A stretch of 64,000 nucleotides of DNA, taken from positions 196,725,939-196,789,938 of the forward strand of contig NC_071355.1 in assembly GCF_943734655.1 (NCBI RefSeq), read 5' to 3'. The notes under the pieces were generated by a model, which saw only the letters and a list, made by a program, of their open reading frames with translations, was not told the DNA's origin and searched no databases. Position numbers and translations under genes: made by a program. Positions 12,351 through 23,974 of the stretch are shown here, piece after piece. This stretch comes from Sabethes cyaneus (taxonomy: Eukaryota; Arthropoda; Insecta; Diptera; Culicidae). Within the stretch, counting starts at the first letter, position 1. Each line of letters opens with the position of its first letter.

Positions 12351-13300
12351 ATTTAAGTTATGTAATGGTGGAAAACCCCAATGAAACTTGTCGTCTGCTC
12401 TCCAGACAAGGAAGAGACACAATGAGAAAAAACGGAAAAGAACGGAATTTAAATAGAAGAAAAAGCGCGCGCGACAGAGAGATAGAGAATAAGAACTGGA
12501 ATGAAAAAAAGAAGGAAACTCAATTTAATCCACCTAGTGGTGAAAGGAACCTTTGTTATATGTACCATCTTATATGTCATTTGATATAGGGGTCATTCCA
12601 CGTCAAGTGACCGAGAAAAAGTACAAACTTGTAATCAACCTTCTCGGATTTGAACCAAATTTTGTCAGATTGTTCGTTTCAGGTCAGCAAGAAGTTTGGT
12701 GCCAATTGGACGTTCCCTCGATTAATGGGAGTACCTTCATTTTTAACGAAAAGACACGTTTTCGTCAAATCCTTTTATTTTCTTTCGCTAGTAACTCTGA
12801 AAATACTAGCTTTAGAAAGACTATTTTATCATGTTTCCAAATAAAATTATCCAAGAAACCCGAAAAAAGTATTAGTTTTTAGCGGCAGCGCTGCCAAATA
12901 TTTTTAAATTTATTTAAAAACTAAATTTGTATTTTTCTTTCAATGAGTACAATTTGATTTGAAAAATTTCAATTCCATCGTATCCCTCAGATTTTTTTAC
13001 ATAAGAATCGCTCCAAACCACGAGGTGTTCTTTGCTGATCCAGCAATTTTTGAGCAGAATCGATTTTAGAGTGGTTTCTTTAAACAAATCATTGAATTTC
13101 ACAACGACTAAGAGGTAGATAGTTACTATATGCAGTAAAGTTGCTTATTTTAGTGTATTCTACAATTTTTGTAAAGACGCTATTTTTTTTGAACGCGTTC
13201 AAAGAGCAAAACTTTGTGTCACCCTAATAGGCAGATTCACGATCACCCTAAAAGTGTAATAAAATGTGGTATATTTTATTAATTAACTGCTCCAAAGAAA
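12351..13300. other. Unassigned, purine-biased spacer
   Basis: Contains a GGGTCATTCCACGTCAAGTG motif at 12591-12610 that I associate with insect repeats, but I could not define an element. No convincing gene; a 109-codon frame at 12553-12882 has no motif. Confidence 0.35.
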
Positions 13301-13468
13301 AAGTCGACATGGGACAGGAAAGGGACAGGAAAAGAGCGGAAATGGAGTTGAAAAGGAGGAAAAATGGAAGGAAAACAATCAAAATACGTAAGAGAAAACT
13401 CACAGGAAGGACGAAAACCAGAAAAGAAAAGAAGAGAAAAACGGCGATAGAAAGAAACGGCGAACAGA

Positions 13469-13540
<72 letters not shown>

Positions 13541-13614
13541 GATAGAGGGAAGAAAGGAAAGTCAAGTCCAGTCAAGAAAGGAAATATGGAACAGAAAACA
13601 AGAGAAAATAAAAC

Positions 13615-13652
<38 letters not shown>

Positions 13653-13689
13653 TCGTTTCCTCTGAAAAGGAAAAAAAGAGTGATTCTTT

Positions 13690-13813
13690 TTTTTGTTAGA
13701 TCATAGTCACTTTAACAGCTTATGTCATTCGTAACTTCTGCGGGGTTGGGATTTGAACCCGGGTCCTCGGCGTGAGAGGCGTGAATGCTGACCACTACGC
13801 CGGGACTGACCCC
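13690..13813 (-). mobile_element. tRNA-derived SINE, family 1 copy 1
   Basis: The minus strand reads a box A-like TAGTGGTCAGCATT, then box B GGGTTCAAATCCC, then a short tail. The second copy at 14446-14562 has the same boxes on the plus strand, about 640 bp away. The tRNA-like part is about 75 bp with a box spacing near that of a tRNA, but the acceptor stem does not close, so it is not a tRNA gene. Confidence 0.75.
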
Positions 13814-14029
13814 CTGATTTCTTTTAGGGTATGTAAGATGAGATAAGAACAAGAGAATGGGACAAAAAAAGATTAAAAGAAAACAGGAAGAACGGACTAA
13901 ACTACAAGGTAAAACGAAAGTGGAAAGATGAACAACGGGAGATAGAAAAGGAAAACGGATACCAAAGGGAAAAAAGAGCTAAAAGCTGAAATAACGTGAC
14001 AGAAAAGACGAAAGGAGAAGAACATACGA

Positions 14030-14273
14030 AGACAAAAATCGAGATGACTGAAGTTTTGGGAGCGTCTTAGTAGAATACGAAACCTGAAATTATATTTAAA
14101 AAAAACTTTCCAATTAAATTCTACTACGTATATTTTTTTTATTCTTGACAGATACGTATTTCGCCTACGACTTGCAGGTTTCCTCAGTGTCTGTTTCCGG
14201 TTCGAATAAATATACATAGTAGAATTTAATTGGAAATTTTTCTTTTTCACTAAATTTCAGACAAAACGAGATG
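14030..14273 (+). mobile_element. Hammerhead-carrying small retroelement, copy B (with TSDs)
   Basis: The insert 14047-14258 (212 bp) lies between imperfect direct repeats AGACAAAAATCGAGATG (14030-14046) and AGACAAAACGAGATG (14259-14273), which differ by a 2-bp indel. It has the family leader TGAAGTTTTGGGAGCGTC followed by the left arm with an antisense hammerhead motif. The second arm has lost its catalytic part and keeps only the ATACATAGTAGAATTTAAT end. Confidence 0.72.
14147..14191 (-). ncRNA. Hammerhead-ribozyme-like motif B
   Basis: On the minus strand stem I GACA (14191-14188) pairs with TGTC (14150-14147). The core CTGAGGA occupies 14187-14181, GAAA is intact, and stem III TACGTATC has the perfect ATACGTAT palindrome with the expected C at the cleavage position. 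Stem II has one A-C mismatch next to the core. Confidence 0.65.
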
Positions 14274-14445
14274 GTAAGGAGATAAAATGAGTTAGAAAAA
14301 TATTAAAACTGGAAACGAAAATAAAGGAAAAAAGTAAGAGAAAATACAGAAAACTGGAAAGTAAACATCAACAAAAAAGTAAACTTTTTTAGGTAAAACA
14401 GGACTGAAAATAAAAATATTAGGACAGGTATCGAAGAAAATGTGG

Positions 14446-14562
14446 AGATCAGTCCCAGTGTAGTGGTTAGCATTTACGCCTCTCACGTCAAGGACCCGGG
14501 TTCAAATCCCAATCCAGCAGAAGTCACGAATAATCCGAGTGACTATAATCTAGCAAAAAACT
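14446..14562 (+). mobile_element. tRNA-derived SINE, family 1 copy 2
   Basis: TAGTGGTTAGCATT (box A) is followed by CGGGTTCAAATCCC (box B) and a tail with GACTATAATCTAGCAAAAAA. It lies opposite to the copy at 13690-13813. Both sit in the purine-rich tract. Confidence 0.78.
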
Positions 14563-14954
14563 AACTAAACTAAAATTAAGCTGAAGACAGTACGCAAATA
14601 AAAAATAAAAAAACGAAGAAAAACGGAACAAAGAAACAGGAAACATGGGAAGCAATAAAATATAAAATGACAGAAAAAGATGAAAAATGGAAGGAAAAAG
14701 AAGGAAAGTGAGAGCAAATTCAAAGAAAATGGTTCTGAAAAGAACAATAAACGGAAAGGTGACAAAAAGCAGGACTAGAAAAGAAAAAAATGGAACAGAA
14801 ATATGATAAAACTGGTCGGAGAAAGATGTAAATTCCAAATAAATATAAAATATTTTAGGGCGGCCTAACAGAACTGATGAATAAACGAGAACTGGAAAAA
14901 AATTGTCCGATTTTTTCGCGTTAATATCCTATTTTCATGTAAAATTTCTTAATT

Positions 14955-15240
14955 TCGTTCGGTTTGAAGTAAAACTTCATGTTCAAATTACTCCAAATTC
15001 GAGTCTTGTTTCATGTTCAATGTTAGGTTCAATTTCACGTCCGGTCTTAGGTCCGATTGTAAGTCAAAATATTCCATTTTTAGGATCAATTTTAAATCAC
15101 ATTTCAAGTACAATTTAACTTCCAATTTCAAGCCAATTTTTAAATGTAATTCAAAGTCTAATCTCAAGTCTAATTTAACTCCATTTTATATCCAGCTTCA
15201 ATTCAAATTTCAATTAGAATTTTAAGTTCAATTACGAGCT
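14955..15240. repeat. Degenerate TTCAAGTCCAAT minisatellite
   Basis: Units of about 12 bp such as TTAGGTTCAATTTCACGTCC and CAAGTCTAATTTAA repeat with heavy divergence. The unit resembles the diverged shoulder of the GTCCAC satellite 3 kb to the left, suggesting common origin. The peptide frames here are repeat-driven. Confidence 0.55.
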
Positions 15241-15569
15241 TTTCAGGGTCACAGTAGATTGATTTTGCGTATAATAGGACACTTACGACCTGACATCAAA
15301 CCTCCCGAAACCGAATTGAAGGCGTATTAATCAAATTTCTCCTCAAAAGACGCGATAAACTTAATTGCTTTTATCTATCTATTTGAAGCTCTGGTACCGT
15401 TGTACAATTCGTTCTTTGACGTGAAACGCCTATTCTTTTTTGCCTTTCTACTATATAAATATATAGTATAAAGGTATAGAAATCACTTGGAAAACCGGAA
15501 ATGGAAAGAAGGTCCTGCGGGCCGAATGTCATATACCATTCGACTCAGTTTCGAAAACTGAACATTTTC

Positions 15570-15899
<330 letters not shown>

Positions 15900-16433
15900 T
15901 GTAACGCTTTCAATCTCACTCACTTTTCTCGGAGATGGCTGGACCGATTTTAATGTTCTTAGTGTCAAATGAAAGGTCTAGGTGTCCCATAGGTTGCTAT
16001 TGAATTTCATTTTGATCGGACTTTTAGTTCAAAAGTTATGTTTAAAAATACGAAAAATATGGGACTTCATTATCTCACAGGTCCCTTAACCGATTTGAAC
16101 AAAATTGATTGCATAAGAAAGATAAGTATTGCAAACGCTTAACTTCCAAATTTCATGACGATTGGCCTTGTAGTTTGAAAGTTACATAAAGAAATGTGAA
16201 AAAATCGTGTTTAAAACATAGTTTTGAAACATATAAGCATCAATTCAATGTAAAACATCACGCATTTTATTATTATTTGAAAATTACTGCTGAGATCTAT
16301 CAAACGAAACCGAGTAATTGAAAATCGGACGGTACATTCAAAAGTTATTCAAACTTTAACACTTGAGCATCGTATATTAAACCGTTAAAACGTGTGAAAT
16401 CAAAACATATCAATCAAATGTTGATTGTATTCA

Positions 16434-16563
16434 ATGTATGTATGTATGTATGTATGTATGTATGTATGTATGTATGTATGTATGTATGTATGTATGTATG
16501 TATGTATGTATGTATGTATGTATATATGTATGTATATATGTATGTATGTATGTATGTATGTAC
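16434..16563. repeat. (TATG)n microsatellite
   Basis: About 32 units with TATA variants near the right end. Counterpart of 301-448 in the inverted copy. Confidence 0.96.
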
Positions 16564-16630
16564 GTGTGTATGTGATGACAATTTGCAATTTTCTAATTTG
16601 CATTGAAATTCAAGAAAAGTGAGAAACATG

Positions 16631-16873
16631 TCAATTGTCTGAAGTTTTTGAAGCCTCTTAGTGGAATACGAACTCTGAAATTAAAGAAAAGAAAAAACTT
16701 TTACTGACTAAATTCCACTATTTAATATTCATTCGCGACAGATACGTATACGCTTTGAAATAAGACACTGATGAAGCCTGCACGCCTTAGGCGAACTACG
16801 TATCTGTTGCAAATAAATATAGGGGATTCAATCGAAAAGTTTTTTCTTTCTTTGATTTCAGATTTCAATTGTC
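16631..16873 (+). mobile_element. Hammerhead-carrying small retroelement, copy D (with TSDs)
   Basis: The insert 16640-16864 (225 bp) is flanked by the 9-bp repeat TCAATTGTC (16631-16639, 16865-16873). It has the leader TGAAGTTTTTGAAGCCTC, a degraded left arm and a well-kept right hammerhead motif. The same insertion, truncated, begins copy 1 of the composite element (205-238 on the other strand), so it predates the duplication. Confidence 0.7.
16764..16808 (+). ncRNA. Hammerhead-ribozyme-like motif D
   Basis: Stem I GACA (16764-16767) pairs with TGTT (16805-16808) with one G-T wobble. Core CTGATGA 16768-16774. Stem II GCCT (16776-16779) pairs with AGGC (16789-16792). GAAA reads GAAC, which would weaken the core. 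Stem III TACGTATC is conserved. Confidence 0.6.
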
Positions 16874-17674
16874 ATTTTCTTCACTTGCTGTTACTCACAA
16901 TTGTACAAGAAAAGCAAAAAGCGAAAAAAAGCAGTTAATTTAAGCGTGTAGGTAACGTGGTGTACAGGATTAAAAATACTAGTGAGTTGATTTTTCCAAA
17001 TAAATTTATACAAATTTCAAACAAATTTTGCGCATCAATAGATGCTCTTTTCAATCATTAGATATTAGAGATTAGAAATGTTATTTGAAAAATAGGAAGT
17101 AAACGGTGCACGGTAGTAATTTTGTAAGATTTGTTTTCGTTAGTGACATTTTAAAGGACAGATGTCCTATGTCATGTATCATGTTTTAATAAATAAATCC
17201 AAAATGACAAGCGCTGGAAATCATGTTGATCATAATTTTCATTCTCAAGCATGTTTATGGCGCAGCTTTTGCACTATTTTTCGACTTCTTCTTGTTTTCC
17301 TAACCCTCTAACATTGTAAAAACGATGCGATCAGGCTAATGACTATCTTTTCATGAAAGTACATTCAAAAGAGGCTCAAGTTTTGATTTTTATGCAAAAA
17401 TAATTACCTGAAGGAGCACCAGCTAAGAAATTTCTCTTTTTCATATCTAATGGTCTAATCAGTTATTTTTTCTAATTCAGATATGTTTGAAGCCAAACAA
17501 ACTAATAGTAAAATTTTCAGATTAATCATTTTGTTTTAGATATCCTATTTCTTCAAAAGTGAAGTATAATAATAATTTTTCTGAATTCTTGTTTTACGAA
17601 GATGCTAACTTTTGAACGCATGGTATTAATATCAAAATATCAAAACATCTGCTATGAACACATATTTCATATTG
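16874..17674. other. Unassigned AT-rich spacer
   Basis: No open frame of note, no repeat unit recognised. Confidence 0.4.
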
Positions 17675-17825
17675 TCAATTCAAAACAAAACAGTCTAAGT
17701 TAGTTAGATACTGATGAAGGTCACACGTCGAGACCGAAATACGTATTTATCAATAAAACACAGTAGTAGATTTAAAGGATATAAATAACTTTTTGTTTTT
17801 CTTGTTTTTTATCAATTCAAAACAA
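17675..17825 (+). mobile_element. Minimal 123-bp hammerhead insertion, copy E (with TSDs)
   Basis: The insert 17689-17811 is bounded by an exact 14-bp direct repeat TCAATTCAAAACAA (17675-17688, 17812-17825). It contains one hammerhead motif followed by a tail with CAGTAGTAGATTT and a T-rich end, but no left arm. It is a different subfamily from copies A-D (different stem I and II sequences) with the same architecture. Size and perfect TSD indicate retrotransposition of a tiny RNA or extreme 5' truncation. Confidence 0.78.
17707..17751 (+). ncRNA. Hammerhead-ribozyme-like motif E
   Basis: The best-kept motif. Stem I GATA (17707-17710) pairs with TATC (17748-17751). Core CTGATGA 17711-17717. 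Stem II GGTC (17719-17722) pairs with GACC (17732-17735). GAAA 17736-17739. Stem III ATACGTAT is a perfect palindrome, cleavage base T at 17747. Stem sequences differ from A-D yet still pair, which is covariation. An extra A lies between core and stem II. Confidence 0.72.
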
Positions 17826-18239
17826 GTTTCGTATGTGGCTCTGAAGCCCGAAAGTTAAGGCCGCCTGTAGACCCGTTAGAGGGTTAATTTCTAATTTTCT
17901 ATATATATTCATTCAAGTCTGCAAAAATTATCTTTTGTGTTAACATTATTTTTCTGTTCTGTTCAGATGTTTCTGAGAAATTAAATAATGATTATTGTGG
18001 CAGTAGAAAGGCTAGGTCACGCCGCTAGGTGGATTAATTCGGGTTTTTCTCAGAAAACTGCAAGAATCCATACATCACGTATAGCAAACTAGATCACCGC
18101 GTGCGACGGACATAGTCTGACGCGTTTGGAAAACAACAAAGAAACATATATCTGTCTTTAGGACGTTTCAAAAAACGATTCCAGCATCACATTCCGGAAG
18201 AATTGCGAACACTCAAAGTCTTGGGCTTAAACGTCTTTC
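17826..18239. other. Unassigned spacer
   Basis: Nothing defined. GGTCACGCCGCTAGGTGGAT near 18015 looks repeat-like but has no second copy in the window. Confidence 0.35.
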
Positions 18240-18425
18240 TAAGACTTGACCTTTCTTTATCACCAGACTTCACGGCCGGCTGGTAGGGTACAGGAAAGTT
18301 ACGGGGCCAGTGCAAAAATCCAACTGACTCTATCTAGCAGCACCATCTAGCCGAGATTCGAATATATGACGACTGACTTGTAAGACCAGCTATCTTGCGG
18401 ACAGTCATCGTTGCTATTGCTTCGC
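18240..18425 (-). mobile_element. SINE-like repeat, family 2 copy 1
   Basis: Minus-strand copy of a repeat found also at 25175-25335, 28305-28450, 38700-38850 and 44505-44680. Shared blocks: a CGAATCTCGGCTGG box B-like string, a CCCCGTAA segment, a TACTCTAATAACCGG-like block and GAAGTCTGTCGATAAAG. It probably derives from a tRNA; no protein. Confidence 0.65.
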
Positions 18426-18626
18426 TAATTTTGTAGCAACGTCCATGTCACATTGGAAGGTGTGAAGCGTGCTGAACTAGGTAAAAATTCATTTTTTCAA
18501 ACTACAGATTCAAGAGCTGCTGCCTGCGGATAAACCAAAGTTGCTTGAATTTTGCAGGATTATGCTAATAAAAGTGGAGGCGAACCCTCAATTTATGGAA
18601 AACATGGTTGTTGCTGTTGTTGATTA

Positions 18627-19010
18627 AAACTTCTCGCTCGGTGGTAATCTGCAATTGATGTAGGAAGCGGCACAATATGTGTCGATAACCCAACCTAACG
18701 CGTCGCTATCCTTGAGAAGTCGATTTTGCGGTCTCCTTTTGTCCAGCGCCTCTATGGTTCAAAGGTACAAGTACCAGCGAACCACATGCCCTGGCGGGTG
18801 TTGTGGGTTCGAATCCGGTTGTAATCTCAGATTACAGCTTGGTTCGACTCATGCACCTTCCAGTATTGGACAAAAGGTAGGAGTCAAAATGACTACTTGT
18901 CAAGCATAGCTACCAATACCCCCCCCCCCTTCCTTTCCGCTCTTCCCCACCTTCACCAAAAATTTTCATTTCTTTCCCTACCGTCCCTTCATCAATTGTA
19001 GAACCATCGT
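18627..19010 (+). repeat. 385-bp repeat with embedded SINE-like unit, copy 1
   Basis: Matches 43948-44340 in direct orientation: both begin AAAACTTCTCGCTCGGTGG and end GTAGAACCATCGTTTC. Inside, 18735-18925 has box A-like TGGTTCAAAGGTA and box B GGGTTCGAATCCGG, then GGACAAAAGGTAGG and a C-run. The left half (GTCGATAACCCAACC block) is shared too, so the unit is larger than a plain SINE. It runs directly into an RTE fragment. Confidence 0.7.
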
Positions 19011-19290
19011 TTCGTTTAATTGAAGCGTACGCCGCCTTGAAGTCTATAAGCAAATGGTGAGTCTACAAGCTGAGTTTCCGGAATTTATCGAGGATCTGTC
19101 GCAAGGTGAACATTTGATCCGTCGTGGAGCGTCCCTCTCGAAAACCGCACTGGTATTTCGCCAACAAAGGTTTCCTGCAACGGCCTCAGTCTGAGATACA
19201 GGATGCGGGAGAGAATTTTGTATGCAGAGTTGACGAGAGTAATGCCTCGATAATTGCTGCATTTGAGTCGATGGCACTTTTTGTAAATTT
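19011..19290 (-). pseudogene. RTE reverse transcriptase fragment
   Basis: Minus-strand fragment covering the palm start: an FREGRSTTDQ-type block, then THHLLIDFKAAY (motif A). It aligns with 43345-43640. Stops and shifts break it and both ends are cut, the 3' end by the repeat at 18627-19010. Not functional. Confidence 0.7.
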
Positions 19291-22200
19291 CCAGAGCTTT
19301 AAATTGGTGGATAAAAGAAAGTTCAACGCTTACACTTTTTTAGGAGAAATTGGTTAAAAACACCTTGAGAAACACTTATTTCAAAGTTTTTTGATTCTGA
19401 AAAGTTACTAAATTTTATGATCGGCAATTTTTAATGTAAAATTTTTCGCAGCTTTCGAATGGAAACACTAGAACTGCTAGCTGGCTAGCATACTTTTTGC
19501 ACTACAGCTAATTTATTGTAAACAGAGCCGAAAACTAAAACTCTTTAATAACTTTTTAACTATTGAGATTTGACCGTATGCGTAGAAGGATTATTTTCAT
19601 CAAATGTGGTCCTCTATCAATCTCTGAAATATTTGCATGGAGATACCTAGCACCCTGTATATTTTAATGTAAAGTACGCTTTGACTAGAATGAAACCATC
19701 AATATGCCAACAAACTTGTTTGATTATATAAAATTTATTACGATCGAATACCACATTTATAAAAAAAATATTCAACGGATCAATTCATTTATTTGTTTCG
19801 CTTTATCAGATTTTATTTGCCGCGTTTGAAATTTTTCGGAAGGAAATATAACTGCCTCCTCACTATCATATTTGATCGAATAACGACAATAAAAAATCTC
19901 GTTAAAACATTTTTAGAGCACATTTTTAAGGAGTTTTCACTTCAAAATATGCTAATCTAACAAAAATTTTCAAAAATGTTACACAGGAAATTTCACTAAA
20001 AGGTGAAGTTTATTTATTACCGACGATGTAAGTTTCTAATGATTTTCACGTTCCCACTTTAAGAGAAGACAGTTTCTAGCCAACTATTTTTATTAATGAA
20101 AAAATTTACAGGAAATGCATCTTGATAAACGAAACACTATATGTTTATTACCCACATATTATCATATATTCAGTTGATCACATGAACGAAAAAAGTAGTA
20201 ACATCATTCATCTGGTCGCTACAACTTGCTTTAATCCGGAGCTGAGCTTAAAAGTCAACTTGATTGGCTTTCGGTGTTCGATGGTCGGTCGGTTCGGACA
20301 AACCAAGGTGTACCCCGAGCAAGAACCCCGAACCCCGAACAGCCCAGCCGCCAAATAACCGTAACGGTCATAAAATTAATTTTATTTGTGATGACGCTTT
20401 CCCTTCTTTACATTCGCTTACTCATAGGCACGACTTTGATATGGACCCACGACATCCCTTGCAGGCCATTTCGTGCTCCCTCTTCTTTCGGCGCGCGGGC
20501 CGAATTGGATGATCAATTGGACAAACGGTAAGAGACCGCTGCGTTGTTGATGCGATGGTCCCCGGCTGATACTGGGCACCGATTCCAAGTCCGAGACTAC
20601 CTTTTCGGTGAGGCAATCCGATGCAACTCTGCACCGAGAATAACGACTCAATGATTTTGAAGATTGAAATCATATTGAGTTACATGGTTTATGAAATATT
20701 ACTTGATTCAACTATTACCAAAAAGGTTTGTTTCGAAGATCTAATGCAAAAAGAAAACTTCTAGTTGGGGCGAAGCATGTTTATAACCTGCGAACAGACA
20801 AATCAATCATACCTTGACAGGCAGCAAAAGGCAGTAGCGAATCACGTAACATCGTTTAACCAAAAAAAAAAACGGCGGCGCAATATTAATTTCCACCGCG
20901 GTCGTCGTGTTCATTGAAAATTGAGGCATTCCGAAAATTTCAAGCCCGTAGGACTACCCGACTCCGTCGTCCGAGTGAACGCTTTAATCTTGGAAGATTG
21001 TTCCGGACGGCTTTTGGCCAAGAGAAAGAAATATCATTAATCACTTCTATAAATTCCACGTTTGCCCTATTTCGTAGTCTCGCACAGACAAAGCGCCAGA
21101 TGAGTCGAATTGGAGCGGGTCAGGAAATCGATTCCAAACCACCACCGCCGACTGGCGGCCTGCCTGGCTTGAATGACTTTCGCTTTGATTATTCGGTTGT
21201 GGTGTAAGCAAGGACGGCATTTAAGTTTTTAGAATTAAAGATTTCTGCTTCAATGGTTTGCATCCTAAATGCAGCGTAGAACCGTTAATTTGTCGATTCG
21301 GTGAGAAATTGTTTTTGTTTTGTGGCTCTTTGAACCGCAATTCTTAAACTTATTTAACAATTCATAATGGTGTTACGATGTTACTCAAACTCAAAATACG
21401 AATCCATCAAAGAAATTCCATTTCAACCCTTAAAACCTAGCACAAACAAAAACAACTTCCTCCAGGTTCAAGAGCACTCCACGTTTGAAAGCAAATCATT
21501 CCAGCCTTGGAAAAAAGGTTCAGTCCGACCTCAACCAAATCGAATGACGCAGCCGCGGATAATTCAATTCAATTTTTCCACTCTTCCCCGGCGGAGTGTC
21601 TTTCCGATAGTGGCTAAACACCGACTGGCCAACGATTGTTTTTTTATCTTACCCTGCCCTGAAGACAGCACCTCGCCTTTAAGATCCGGGACTCGACAAA
21701 TAAACTAAATCCTCCAACCGCCTAACGAACATGACTGAAATGCTGTTCCTCCGGACATCGACTTGATGATGGATTAAAGAAACTTTTTTCCTTCTTCAAC
21801 CATCAACTCTTTCACTTTCAACACGAATTCTCCGGCCAGCTAAAACCTACCAACCATCGAAACGGCGAACGAAGATATGAGTTTGAATTCTGGTGCTCGC
21901 GCATTGGTCACGTGTCTCTGCACCGCCACCGCGCGCCCTCTAGGTAAGGCTAAGAGTGCTGGTCGATCGAAAACCACGCAGCTAACTATTGTCGGTCGGT
22001 CAGTTGTGGATGAAATTCCATAAATAGGAACGAAACTGAAAAGTGGTCCCGAATAGCTGGATATGAATGTATTACACTGAATTGGGCACCTGGCCATTGC
22101 TTTCAAGCCGTGGTCGTGGTCTCCTCAAGCGTCACTTGTACTGGCCCTAAAACATTACTGGTGTGGGTGCGCGTTTCAATGAATGGGTTTGTTCGCTGGG

Positions 22201-22540
22201 TTGTTCTCGGACCAAATCACGACTATTAGGCACAAAATAAAGAAATTATTTTTTGTTGGTCTTTGGAGTATTGCAAATAGTTAATCATTCAAAAGAATTT
22301 GTCGCAAAAAAATTACAATCAATGACATTTTTGAACTATGGGGGGAGTGAGTTGGGTTGAAAAAGTTAAAATTAATGGTCCCTCACCACCATGAACGATT
22401 CTGACCGCTGAAAACGACTTCTCGGTTGGTAAACTTTATGAGCCTTGACATTTTTTTTTTTGCTATTTCTTTTGATCTACGCCAAAGTGAAAAAATTTGA
22501 CAGCTGATATTTTTTACCTTTTTTCTTCCCAATTGTAAAT
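19291..22540. other. Unassigned stretch
   Basis: About 3.2 kb with no recognised repeat. A 113-codon frame (21367-21708) and frames at 20264-20531 ending at a good splice-donor-like GTAAGA (20529) show no motif I recognise. If the window contains host exons, this is one place to look. Confidence 0.35.
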
Positions 22541-23060
22541 ACGCTAACATTTGTGTCGACATCGATACTCTGTATTCAGGCTGTCAACGCGTTTTCTTGC
22601 AGGCAGGACACAGGTTCAGGCGCGGCGTTGAACCGTGTGTTCATAGCGGCTCAAATTTTGCAGTCAAAAATTTCCCTTCCAGATTGTGGGGGACTCAAAC
22701 TAGAAGCAGAAAAAAATCAACAACAACAACACCAACAACCAAAGAGGCTACGCCCCAGCCACAAGTTGTTTCCGAAGTGTTCAGACACAGGTTTACCGCA
22801 TGTATCTATCATGAAGCTAAATCAGACAGATAATAAATGTTTTATTCTCTTATCTCGAACTTTGTTTTCGTTTCTTTCGTCGTCGTCGTCGTCGGCGGCG
22901 GTGGCGCGATCCCGTTCCCCAGCAGCAGCAGTGGCCACGAACCGGGACGCGTGGGGCTCCGCGGCTAGTTCGGCTCGTTCGGAAACGCGCCACGGCTAGC
23001 TGGCTAACTGAGCTGCTGCCGGTGCTGGCTGGTGGTTAGGTTAGGATTAGAAGGAAGCAG
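22541..23060. other. GC-richer stretch with CGT/CAG trinucleotide runs
   Basis: CGTCGTCGTCGTCGG at 22880-22894, CAGCAGCAGCAG at 22921-22932 and CAACAACAAC near 22720. A 148-codon frame spans 22553-22999 with Gln/Ser/Ala runs. This could be a low-complexity coding exon or a regulatory stretch; the sequence alone does not decide. Confidence 0.35.
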
Positions 23061-23974
23061 ACGCAAGTTCATTGTGCTGGCTGGGTGTGGCATGGTACGA
23101 CACGCTAAATTGAATTGGCTATGATATGCGAATTCCAACTCGTCATTTCAACTCGTCTGGAGCGTCTCGAAGCTCCGAACCGATTAGTTTATATTACTTG
23201 AGTTCACTTGATGTTTGGAATCAAGTTTTTGCAAATTTGAAACTCTTGTAAATGAAAAGCAGCGTTGAGACTCCAAATTCATTAAGAGTTCTGAATAATA
23301 AATACCGACTCTTTTGATCACGTTAACAATAAAATGAATGATATTTATCGAAAATTATAGAAACAAGATCAAAAAAATTGACTTGGATATACCAGGTAAA
23401 TGGCGAAGAATTCTGCTATTACCCTATACTGATCGAAAATATTTGTATTTAATGCTCCCTGAGACCCAAAACTTCGTGTGACGACAATTAGGCGACTAGT
23501 ATATCAGTCACACTAAACGACTTTCTCGACTTTCAAACAGAGCTTAAGGTCGTGGGGTTTAGGACAGTTCACAGACACTTGTTGGTACAAGTTGCAGGAA
23601 ATTTCTAATGCTCACACGGAAACGTCTACAAATATAGCTGAAATTTAGCAACTGTTGGATTAAATTAGATTAAGTTTTTGGCGATACGCATACTGAGCCT
23701 TGTCGACAACAAACATGATGTTTGAATTTCAATTTTGAGTCAAGCAGTAGTCGAAGATCTTTGACGTAATCTACACGACGTAAAGGTATACTTTATAGTC
23801 AACATTCGATGAATCATTGACTCATGAGAATTGTTTCAAATCGTCGGCGAATGCCAGCCTAGGAGCTTCGTGCACTGTGTTGTTTACTATGAAGCACTAA
23901 GAAATTAAAATAAATAAGAAAATTCAGCGATCCGAGCTGGCTACCTTGTGGTAATTCGGAACGGAGCGAAATAG
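23061..23974. other. Unassigned spacer
   Basis: No feature seen. Confidence 0.4.

Larger units (their letters stand above)
13300..14850 (+). repeat. Purine-rich strand-asymmetric tract with GA microsatellites
   Basis: The plus strand is dominated by A and G (GGAAAAGGAAAACAGAAAAG-like units) for about 1.5 kb, broken only by two inserted SINEs and a hammerhead element. Pure GA runs occur at 13476-13538 and 13621-13650. The Lys/Arg/Glu-rich plus frame and Phe/Ser/Leu-rich minus frames follow from composition. Confidence 0.8.

Noticed and set aside
13735..13813. Possible tRNA gene (good box B)
   Set aside because: Acceptor stem does not close and a second copy with the same tail exists, so it is a SINE.
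13248..14838. Lys/Arg/Glu-rich and Phe/Ser/Leu-rich frames
   Set aside because: Explained by purine-strand bias and GA microsatellites on opposite strands.
20264..20545. Possible exon ending at GTAAGA
   Set aside because: Two frames overlap with no motif and no acceptor or partner exon; a lone donor consensus is common by chance.
23035..23052. TTAGG-like telomeric repeat
   Set aside because: Only about two imperfect units (GGTTAGGTTAGG); too short.
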